Below are positions 22,843 through 30,627 of a stretch of DNA of 64,000 nucleotides, in pieces (within the stretch, counting starts at the first letter, position 1; each line of letters opens with the position of its first letter). The notes beneath the pieces are model-generated. The model saw only the letters and a program-made list of their open reading frames with translations, did not search any database and was not told the DNA's origin. Made by a program: the position numbers and the translations under genes. The DNA is from Euglena gracilis (Eukaryota > Euglenida > Euglenophyceae > Euglenales), in contig CP154956.1 of NCBI GenBank assembly GCA_039621445.1, positions 51,211,204 through 51,275,203 on the forward strand, read 5' to 3'.

Positions 22843-23046
22843 CCATGCCCCCCCCCCTTTATGTACCTCCCCCCGGGAGGCCAAAACCGGGCAGGAGGTA
22901 CATAATGGGGGGGAGGTACACAATGGGGGGGGGCAAGTTTTTCTTTGGCGGGACATGGGAGAAGGTGGTGCTACCCCCCCCCATTATGTACCTCCCCCCC
23001 CCAGGGGTACACAATGGGGGGGGTACACAATGGGGGGGGGGCATGG
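22843..23046. mobile_element. poly-C-ended TA-flanked element inside the RT gene (copy 8)
   Basis: Ends CCATGCCCCCCCCCC and inverted CCATGCCCCCCCCCC, bordered by TA at 22841-22842 and 23047-23048. It interrupts the pol frame after RRMVGQ, and RT-like residues (NNRTKP) follow on the other side. The inner part contains related GTACATAATGGGGGG and GTACACAATGGGGG copies in both orientations. Confidence 0.9.
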
Positions 23047-23990
23047 TATTGACCCACCATTCGTCTCGTGGTGGATTCTGTCTTTGCTAAAAGGAACATC
23101 GGTGAGCAAAAACGCGGAAATGTTCCCGGCGGGAACACTTCGACAAGGTTTGCTTGGACCAACACTTTGACTTGTTTCTCGATTTCCTCCTCGTCGTTTT
23201 TTTGCACGGGCCAACATTTTCCTCTCATCAGCACGTTTTCAATTTCCTTTTTTAACTGGAGATCCATCACCGCGAGTTTGCATCCTTTTCCAACCAGTGG
23301 AAGGTGTCCGAACGCTTGTTTGAATTTGCACAAAAGATCGAATAATTTGGGTTGTGAACGGTACTTTTCCGCGTCCTTTTCGAAATCACCAACCAAATTT
23401 TCCGTCCTTTCCATCGCGAACGGTTCTTTTCGCGGTTCTTGATTTTCGAGCGCAAAAATCCTTTGGTCCACTTGTCGTGCAATTTCCTTCAAATCCTTTT
23501 TGTTAATTGGGAATGGTGAACTCAGTTTTGCTTGTCTTTCGAATGTCGAAGTTTCGTCGTGACAAAGTAAAAGCGCTTTGTCAAATCTCTTTTCACTCGG
23601 TTTCCAATTCTCTTCGGTGAAGGACAAATCCAAAATTCTTGTGCATTTCAAAATGCGAGGAAATTTGCATCCAAAGCAATTCATCCTTTGAAATGTCAAA
23701 TGGGATTGGTGACGGGGGGGGGGGGTGCTTGGTGAATTCAAAACATCAGGAATCGCCTTTGGTGTGAAAATTGCTTTTTCTTCCTTGGCCACACTTTCAT
23801 TTGTCCAGCATTGATTTTGGGTCCTTTTTCGGTGAGAAGGATTTTGTGGATTCCGAGTTCAAAGACGTGCGGAATGCCCTTACGCCCTTTCAAGTCGAGC
23901 TTTTCGATGGACGTTTGTTTTACCGAACGGAAAAATCGCTTTTTTGTGAGAGATTGTTGGTTGTTCCAATGAAAAGAGTCAATGGAGGCT
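23047..23990 (-). pseudogene. Ty3/gypsy pol: pre-RT region and RT N-terminus (block A, proximal part)
   Basis: A long minus-strand frame. Near its end it carries the RT N-terminal pattern (EIEKQVKVLVQANLVEV, FCSPMFLLAKTE, RRMVGQ), preceded by a charged linker typical of the zone between protease and RT. Upstream (23738-23990) is a basic stretch (KVWPRKKKQF) after a frame change near 23740. Transcription would run towards lower coordinates, through the element at 22843, to RNase H at 20906. No protease active site was identified. Confidence 0.75.
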
Positions 23991-24044
23991 AGGCACAGTG
24001 GGGGGAGGGGGGGGGTCCAGGGGGGGGCGAGCGGCCGCGCGGGC
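23985..24044. repeat. left arm of inverted repeat flanking integrase block B
   Basis: 23998-24044 (a G run, GTCCAGG, a G run, CGAGCGGCCGCGCGGGC) is the reverse complement of 24487-24532. Just outside, GGCTAGGCACAGTG pairs with CACTATGCCTAGC at 24529-24541. The two arms enclose the integrase N-terminal block. Confidence 0.85.
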
Positions 24045-24045
24045 G

Positions 24046-24413
24046 AGAGATCCATTCTTGCATGATCAATTTGAGAGTACCCTCCCGGTGATATTCTTGT
24101 TGCAGGTACCATTCGAACAAATCTTGTCAATGCATCTACCATCACTAGGACATAATCGTAAGAATTTGAAATATCCATGGCCACAAAGTCAATGTACAAA
24201 AGTTTATTGGACAATTGGGGAATGGGCATGGAAGACATCAAACCTCTATCTGGTGCATTGTTTGGTTTTGACCGCAGACAAATCTCTCATCCTCGGAAAA
24301 TTCCCTTGTTTCACTTTTCGATTTCTCCACAAAGAAATACCTCAAAAAGAATAGCAATGTTTTCTCCGGTCCGGGGTGGCCATTGTTCACATGACACCAT
24401 TGCAAAACTTCAT
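24046..24413 (-). pseudogene. Ty3/gypsy integrase: zinc-binding domain and first catalytic Asp (block B)
   Basis: Minus strand. CHVNNGHPGPEKTLLFFLRY carries the His pair of the integrase HHCC domain, then FVCGQNQT, in which only one Cys of the expected CxxC remains. After a stop and frame change, LLYIDFVAMD and VLVMVDALTRFVRMVPATRI give the first catalytic Asp. After another frame change, the piece ends in LIMQEWIS. In a normal element this is directly followed by the segment found at 28708. It lies between inverted-repeat arms (23998-24044, 24487-24532). Confidence 0.8.
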
Positions 24414-24545
24414 TGGAGGCTAGGCGCGCCGCTCGGGGGGGTCCGGGACCCCCCCCTCCCCCCCCCTGCGCGGCCCCTGCGCGGCCGCCCGCGCGGCCGC
24501 TCGCCCCCCCCTGGACCCCCCCCTCCCCCCACTATGCCTAGCATA
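24414..24545. mobile_element. GC-rich miniature element bordering block B
   Basis: Starts near GGAGGCTAGGCGCGCC and ends TATGCCTAGCATAGCC, giving inverted CTAGGC-type ends around G/C runs and CGCGCGGCCGC motifs. The copy at 23985-24044 is its inverted partial relative. The GGAGGCTAGGC sequence occurs in the same orientation at both block edges. Confidence 0.6.
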
Positions 24546-25900
24546 GCCAAGAAAAAAATTTTTGGTGAAAAAATAGCGATTTTTTGAGGCCCAAAAATGA
24601 CCAAAAATGACCATTTTCGGACACAAAACGGGAAATTTGGGGGCCGCGCGCTCTGCGCGCGGCCAAAAAAGCACTTTTTTGGTCAAAATGGCCCAAAAAT
24701 GGCAAAAAATGACCACTTTTTGGACCCGAAAATCACCGATTTTAGGATGCGTTCCGCCCGCGCGGCCGCCCTCGGACCCCCCCCCATCTTAAAAAACCTG
24801 ACCCCCCCAAAAGGGTCATTTTTTTCGTCCGGCGCTGCGCGCCAAAATTTTTTGTCATTTCTGGCACGTTTTTGCCCAAAAATGGCACTTTTGGTCGTTT
24901 TTTTTGCTTTTCATTGCATTGCATAGGTTTTTAGTTATTCGTTGTTGCGATTTTTCGGTCGTTTTCGGGGAAACGTTTGTACCCCCCGCCTTCAAGGTGG
25001 GGGGGGGGCAGGTGGGGGGGCCCGTCCTGGTCTGAAATAAAACAAAATAGAAAAATGTCTGCGTTTGAGTTTTACTCCGCCTTGCTTTGGGTTTGCGGCC
25101 ACGGAATTGAAGCTGCTGAACCTGGGAACGTCCTCAGGGTCCCGTTTCTCAATTTCTCTGTGGAAAAGGATCCTGCCCTTGTCCATCGACACGTGTTGCC
25201 ATACGCGACACTTTGCGATTGAGACTTTTGAATTTTCAACAGATGCACCTGTCCGCACCTGTTTCGCATTTCCTCCGATTCATCTGTTGCGGGTCTTGGG
25301 GGCATGTTCAGGAATCCCCACCTCCGCCTCCCTTTTTTTTTGACGGGTTGGCGTTTTCCCCCAGGCGTTTTCCCCAGGAAAGTGTTCAAAAAGATGCGCA
25401 TTTTTGGATCGATTTTCAAAGAAAAATCTGTGGTTTTGACCGATTTCGGCCCCCCTCCTGAGTTTCGAGGTAGGGGGGGGGGTGGCGATCACCCCCCCTC
25501 CATCCTTCACTGGGCGACTCTCGGAACAACGGCAGTAAAAAAAATTGTCTCCCTTACCATCGGGGCAGGTAAGGAAAATTACATACCCCCTGACGGGAGG
25601 CAGCGGGGGGACTCATGACGAAACACATACCAAAAAAACAACCGTCGACAAAAGTCTGTTCGAGCGGAGCCGGCCGTCGGCATTTTATTGGACGAGAAAT
25701 TACTTCTCGACATTCATGCCAGCCGAGATTCGGAGCGGGGAGGTATGAAAATTGAAGGCTCGATTCTCGGGTCACGGGCGGGTCACGGGGGGGCATAGGT
25801 GCCGGATCAATTTTTTCTCGGGGGGGGCGAACATTCCGCCGAACGCCGAAGACCGACATATGGAACCGCAAGCTGTTACCCGAAGGGCGGCAAGACGGTA
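24546..25900. other. no gene seen; dispersed repeat at 24570-24770
   Basis: 24675-24760 resembles 31290-31370 (AAAAATGGCCAAAAATGA, TTTTTGGACCC, TTAGGATGCGT). 25880-25898 carries a CCCGAAGGGCGGCAAGACGG motif that recurs at 26428 and 26963. Other open frames are unsupported. Confidence 0.45.
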
Positions 25901-26102
25901 CCACCCCCCCCCTTATTTGAGCACACCCACGGGCTAAGGGACCCCCCAAATGCTCAAATAAGGGGGGGGTCAAATAAGGGGGGTCGAAAATTTGGCTTTG
26001 CGAGAGGGCAAAAAAATTTTCGGCGCATTCGGTGCCTAAACAAATTTCCTCCCCGGACCCAAATGCTCAATTAAGGGGGGGTCAAATAAGGGGGGGGAGT
26101 GG
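25901..26102. mobile_element. poly-C-ended TA-flanked element (copy 9)
   Basis: Ends CCACCCCCCCCCTTATTTGA and, inverted, CCACTCCCCCCCTTATTTGA, bordered by TA at 25899-25900 and 26103-26104. Same family as 14946-15159. It entered the TA after AAGACGG; related uninterrupted sequence GCTAGACGGTAATGG exists at 26437-26451. Confidence 0.85.
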
Positions 26103-27289
26103 TAACGTGTTTGTTATCCACAAGAAAATTTGCAGAACCACAAAACGTTCACAATCACCTCAATTTTTATCGAAGAAAAGCAAAGGTTTTTACCCCGTGC
26201 CACCCGCAGAGCAGCGAAACGGTGGCCATTTTTTCTGTATAGAAAGGTGAAATGGTCACATGAAATCCTTTTTAAGATTGGACCCCTGGGGAGCGTGGGT
26301 GCGCCGGACTTGGGGATGGGTCGTGCGTGCAGGGTTTTCCTCCACTTTTTTAAAAAAGTTATCCCAAACCCAAAGACCAATGTGGGCTGGGGACAAGGGA
26401 GCTAAAATGTTAAATTTCAGTGCTGCCCGAAGGGCAGCTAGACGGTAATGGTTTTCCTTCCAACAAAGTGTTAAAATACACCTAAAATATATATCAGAAA
26501 AGGCGTGAAGGGCAGAACAGGCGTCTCTGATGCCGTGTTCACGACGGAACCGGCGTCCCTCACCGCTTTTTTGCAACAAAAGTTGTGTGTTGTCCAAGAG
26601 TCAAGGGGAGGGGGAGGGGCGGGGACCACGGCGCCGAAGGCAGCGAGACTTCACATAAAATTTCATAAAAAGTTGCAAAAATGACATTTTTTTATTTTTT
26701 CGGTCAAAAAATGGCCTTTTGGTGAAGTTCACCGGAGAAGCCAAACCCCTAAAACCAAACTTGGGCACGTTTGGAACATGACACGTGTGTTTGTCATCTC
26801 CCAAAAATGCTGTTAATAAAGGAAATTTTGCCTATTTGCCGTTGGTCCTTGAATGCCGTTGGTTCTTGAAACTTCCCCAGGGGCCTGCCATTATGTCAAA
26901 AAAAAAACATTTTTGTCTTGAAAATTTCATGCCCCCTCCCAAACCCCCTCCCAAACCTGGTGTGCTGCCCGAAGGGCAGCCAGACGGTTGCGGTTTTCCC
27001 TTCAGAGATTGTGCAAAACTGGTGTGAAAATCAATAATTTTCCTTTTCACTTATAAATTTGGACAAAACTTTGGTTCATAACTACAACACATTTTTGTGA
27101 AGTGAAAAAAAATTTTCTTCCCAAAATCTCGGGGGGGGGCGGCCGCCCCCCCCGACCCCCCCTTGTGGCACCCCTGCGGGGGGGGGTCACGGGGGGGGGG
27201 GTCACGGGGGTAGCACTTAGAAAAATTGGGCAATCCTCCCGGGTGGTCTGTCGGTGTCGCGTGGGCGTGCATGTCCCGCTGCCCCCTCC
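26103..27289. repeat. tandem-like repeat containing CCCGAAGGGCAGC
   Basis: The block GCCCGAAGGGCAGC(T/C)AGACGG, followed by GGTTTTCC, occurs near 26427 and 26963, with relatives near 25878 and 26205. 26490-26570 is a fragment of the 11.9/62.5-kb dispersed repeat. 27130-27210 has G/C runs. No gene is supported. Confidence 0.5.
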
Positions 27290-27430
27290 TACTTACGGGG
27301 CATCTCCTTGGCTCTCTTCAAAAGTTCGGATAGGCCCCTCTCTTCACAATATTCCACAAACGGCTCATTCAACCTCCCTTCGGGAAGTATAAAGCTTTTC
27401 AATGCTTCCCATGTGCTTGCCGAAACGGGG
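27290..27430 (-). pseudogene. Ty3/gypsy chromodomain-like C-terminus, distal part (block C)
   Basis: Minus-strand peptide with STWEALKSFILPEGRLNEPF followed by VEYCEERGLSELLKR, the STWEP-type end of a chromodomain-like module. It continues the frame broken by the insertion at 27433-27847: WEGY lies on one side and the next residues on the other. This module, found at the C-terminus of chromovirus integrases, would target integration. Confidence 0.75.
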
Positions 27431-27432
27431 TA

Positions 27433-27847
27433 CCAGCCCCCCCCTTTATTGTCCCTGGGCCCCGGCCGACGGGTTTTTTTTTTGGCCCGGCCAATGAAAT
27501 TCCTTGGGGGGTTGGTACGCCGTGGCGAGGGGGTCCGAATAGGGGGGGGGGAGGGGGGGTAAATGGCGTGGCGAGGGGGTCGGCGACCACGGGGGGGGGG
27601 GTGTACCATGGTGTGTACCATAACAAAATTTTCGTTCAAAAAATCGCGAAAATCGCCGGTGGCGTGGCGAGGGGGTCCGGCTGGGGGGGGGGGAGGGGGG
27701 TAAATGGCGTGGCGAGGCCCTCGGAGAGGGGGGGGGAGGGGTGTACCAACCCCCCCTTTGGTACCCCTTTTTTGTCCCCCCCCCCTTTATTGTCCGGTCG
27801 GGCCTCCCGGGGGCAGGTCGGTGGGACAATAAAGGGGGGGGGGGTGG
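27433..27847. mobile_element. poly-C-ended TA-flanked element inside the chromodomain (copy 10)
   Basis: Ends CCAGCCCCCCCCTTTATTGT and, inverted, CCACCCCCCCCCCCTTTATTGT (trimmed G/C run), bordered by TA at 27431-27432 and 27848-27849. Removing it with one TA rejoins the integrase frame exactly, strong evidence for a precise late insertion. The interior carries three GGCGTGGCGAGGGGGTC copies. Confidence 0.92.
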
Positions 27848-28708
27848 TATCCTTCCCATTGTGTTAAAAACCGCCATCCTTGGGAAAATTTGCGTTTTAA
27901 ATTTTTTCTCACATTGAAATAACCATCTTCTCCATTTTCCTTTTCCTCTTTGTCCACATGCAATTCCAATTCCTTTTCCTCTTCCAAAAGATCGGACATT
28001 TCATTCTCGTTTGGGGGGTCATCTCCAACCTCAATCAACCAACCATTCCAACCACCTTTTCACTTGATCCATCGCAACATCAATGAAACCTCCCAAATGC
28101 GGTGAAACGGAAATTTTCAATGTGTTGTGTCGTACCAAAATAATTTGATATGGACCCAACCATGGCGATTCAATCCTTTTCAACTTTCGCTGGGGCCAAC
28201 GACTCTTGTGAACCAAAACATATTCACCCTTAAAAAAAGTACGAACTTCGAATGCGAAAATGATTTGCCCTTTTGTTGGTAACCTCCCTGACATGAGCAA
28301 GTCTTTGACTCGCTTTTTCTTGCATTTTTAATTGTTCCTCCACCCATGACTCAACCGTGGGGGTTAATCCGGGTTCAACCGTTCCATCGAATTTCCATGA
28401 GTCTTTCCCAAGAAACAATTCGCTGGGGGTAATACCTGTTTGTGGTAAAACTTGTGAGTTCATAATCCAAACCACGAAGGAAACAATCCTGGGCCACTCA
28501 ACGGTTTGTAATTGCATTGAAAGAATTCTCAAATGTGGCACAAAAGCTCGATTCACTCGCTCGCAAATTCCATTGGACTCGGGGTGTCTTGGAAGGGAAA
28601 ACTTCACGTCAATTCCAAGGGAATGGAAAGGTCGTTGATAATATCCCTTTTCGCAGGAAAACCGTACGTCGTTGTCGCTCAAAAGTTCTCGTGGTTTCCC
28701 GTAGTGGT
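27848..28708 (-). pseudogene. Ty3/gypsy integrase core (second Asp, Glu) and tail (block C)
   Basis: Minus strand. It starts at YGKPRELLSDNDVRF with the second catalytic Asp, then RHPESNGICERVNRAF with the catalytic Glu, then the GPY/F-like segment ESPWLGPYQIILVRHN after a frame change, an acidic linker, and FLTQWEGY of the chromodomain. The first catalytic Asp is in block B (24046-24413), so the integrase is split between two places. The block begins exactly at the end of a miniature element (28709). Confidence 0.85.
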
Positions 28709-28844
28709 CAGGCTTCTTTTTAAGACCCCCGGGGGGGGGGGGAGGGGGGGTCCCCCCCACCCACCCACCTCCGGCGCGGGACCCCCCCCGGGGGGGGTCA
28801 GGTGACGGACCCGCCCCCCGGGGGTCCACGACTAAAAAACCCTG
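28709..28844. mobile_element. hAT-like miniature element at the edge of block C
   Basis: Ends CAGGCTTCTTTTTAAGACC and inverted CAGGGTTTTTTAGTCGTGG belong to the same family as 14143-14422 and 44824-45109. The 8 bases outside the two ends do not match (GTAGTGGT against a C run), so a rearrangement has probably replaced one flank. Confidence 0.7.
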
Positions 28845-29327
28845 CCCCCCCCCCAGGGTCGGTCCTGACCCCCCTTGCAGGGGGGGGGGGGATGGGGGGA
28901 CCCCCCCCACCGTGCACGGCCTCCTTATATCGAACCCTGGGGCCAAAAACCAGTCAGTCACTCTGAAAAAACCAGTCACCCACCCCCCGGGGGGTTGGTC
29001 AGTTGCCTGCCCCCCACCCACCCAGGGTGCCGCGGGACCCCCCCCCGAAGACTCCCGGGTATGAATGCCTGTGTGGCGATCTGTTGCCGCGCTCGCCTCG
29101 GCAGGTTGTTCAGCCGCAGGGGGCCCATGGTCACCATGAGGTTCAGCTTGAACACCCACAGTCGCCTCCACTGCCCCGTTGTCCTACGCAACACGGGGCT
29201 GGGATCACAATAGACCCAGGCAAAGTGGGAATGATCACTGCCGGAATGTTGCCATCATGGGGTGGGGAGGGGGGAGGATGTTTGTTCCACCGGGTGGGGA
29301 AAAATGCTTTCCGGAAAGGACACACAC
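28845..29327. other. G/C-run repeats, no gene seen
   Basis: 28853-28944 looks like another small inverted-repeat element (CAGGGT ... ACCCTG). The rest contains homopolymers and open frames without recognisable domains. Confidence 0.35.
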
Positions 29328-29411
29328 CGCAGCCAAATCTTCAGCCGCACCCAGCGCCGCGTCTGCGTGACAACCACCACAGCCCACATTCTCCTCCACA
29401 GCATCGCAGTC
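29328..29411 (-). CDS. acidic exon, probable duplicate of the neighbouring exon
   Basis: Acceptor CTGCACAG|GA and donor G|GTGTGT. The peptide (DCDAVEENVG ... HADAALGAAEDLAAV) is clearly related to the upstream exon at 29528-29710 (QDFAAAEDRDVAEDAALGVA), so this is a tandem exon duplication. Whether it is spliced into the mRNA cannot be seen. It would extend the acidic tail of the pogo-like gene. Confidence 0.4.
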
Positions 29412-29527
29412 CTGTGCAGCACAGGGGCAGGCACAGAGGAAAAGTACGTGCACAGGGAGGATGACATTGAGGGTTTTTTTTTAAGACTGCGGCAGGTCCC
29501 CCCCACAACAAAAAAAAACCTGATTAC

Positions 29528-29710
29528 ATGTGCATAGGTGTCTGATACGTCCATTGGGGGGAAGTCAGCACACACCGCAGCCGAATCATTTGCAACACCC
29601 AGCGCCGCATCCTCAGCAACATCACGGTCCTCCGCAGCAGCGAAATCCTGTACAGCCCAATCGCTGTCCAGGTCACCTCCAATGCCGTAATCCGACTCGT
29701 CAGAAACTTC
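29528..29710 (-). CDS. pogo-like gene, acidic tail exon
   Basis: Starts after acceptor TCTGCTTTCAG and ends at donor GTAATC. In phase 0 after the previous exon it encodes EVSDESDYGIGGDLDSDWAV, then QDFAAAEDRDVAEDAALGV, then ADFPPMDVSDTYAH. The upstream intron is only 49 nt (29711-29759). Acidic tails of this sort are common after transposase-derived DNA-binding modules. No catalytic motif is present. Confidence 0.6.
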
Positions 29711-29759
29711 CTGAAAGCAGAATAATTTGGCTCCATTTTAAACACAGAACGTCTGCCAC

Positions 29760-30017
29760 CTGCTGAAGTGAACCGTCAGACAAACTGGAATCGTCTGAAT
29801 CTTCTGCAGCTTCCTGTCCATCTGCAGGGGCGGGGGAGGGGCCGTGTCCACTAGAGTGATGCACACCTGTGGGGCACTCTCCTGGTTCCAGTTGCCGCGT
29901 CACAACATCCCAACTTCTTCTGATCAACTTCTCCAAATTGTCTTCCTCCAACCACGCCGACATCCACTGCACCAGCAGAGGCTTCATGTGTGGTTCACCC
30001 ATTGGGAGCTTCGAGTC
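29760..30017 (-). CDS. pogo/Tigger-like transposase C-terminal segment
   Basis: Exon between acceptor TTTTCACAG|GAC and donor CAG|GTGGCA, phase 0 on both sides (86 codons). DSKLPMGEPHMKPLLVQWM followed by LEKLIRRSWDVVTRQL resembles the end of pogo/Tigger (DDE_1) transposases, where a conserved N-x-PFK segment precedes W--WM and an aW--I helix. It then becomes Ser/Asp-rich. The catalytic core that normally precedes this part is absent. Confidence 0.55.
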
Positions 30018-30093
30018 CTGTGAAAATGCAGGTTTAATCAAAAAGAAGAGGAAGGAAGGGGGGGGGCAATTTGTGCCTCCTCCTACATGACAC

Positions 30094-30627
30094 CCGCTGT
30101 GATTTCAGAATTTGAAAAAAAAATTTGAACCTGAAGCTTTGTGCCCAACCCTGCCCCAAATCCAACGTGATTCCTCGGAGGACTTGCGCTGCTTCTGTTG
30201 CAAGGACTGCCAGAACTTCACGGTCCACAGTGGCTCCTTCCTTTTCAAGGTCCGCCATGGCCTGCAGCACATACTCTTCCTCTTGGGGGGTCAAACAGGT
30301 GGGCCGGCCGATGTGGCCGACCTCCATTCCATGGGCGTACTTGTCAACCCACCCATACAAGGTGGTCCGGGGGGGACAGTTGACACCAAACCGTAATTTT
30401 GTGCGTGCCCAGCCTAAGTTAAAGCCAGGAGTAAAGTACAGAGGGGCGAGAAGCACACCGTTGTTGGCATAGAACTCTGCCATTGTGGCTTTTTCTTCTG
30501 CCTTCAATGAGCCCCACGGGGATCCCGAGATCTTTCGCTTCTTCTTCGGTGGTGCTGCCCTCACAGCCTCTTTCAAATTGTCCACCACTGACAACGACAC
30601 TGATTTCCTGACCACAAACTTGTCCAT
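30094..30627 (-). CDS. pogo/CENP-B-like helix-turn-helix protein, first exon
   Basis: ATG at 30627; 178 codons to donor CGG|GTGTCA at 30094. Features: a basic PPKKKRK nuclear-localisation-like stretch near residue 25; TTLYGWVDKYAHG; HIGRPTCLTPQEEEYVLQAM, which fits the GRP-x-L-T-x-x-E linker between the two helix-turn-helix units of pogo/Tigger/CENP-B proteins; and REVLAVLATEAAQV. A 76-nt intron follows. Likely a DNA-binding relic or domesticated transposase. The start is tentative, as an acceptor-like CAG lies just upstream. Confidence 0.6.

Noticed and set aside
20906-28708. Interpretation of the retroelement as Ty1/copia type because integrase pieces precede RT on the strand
   Set aside because: The two integrase halves are themselves in reverse order, and the RT, GPY/F-like and chromodomain features fit Ty3/gypsy, so a copia order is not the explanation.
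28709-28844. Clean hAT-type insertion at the edge of integrase block C
   Set aside because: The termini fit, but the outer 8 bases differ, so it is not claimed as a simple insertion; it is treated as a rearranged boundary.
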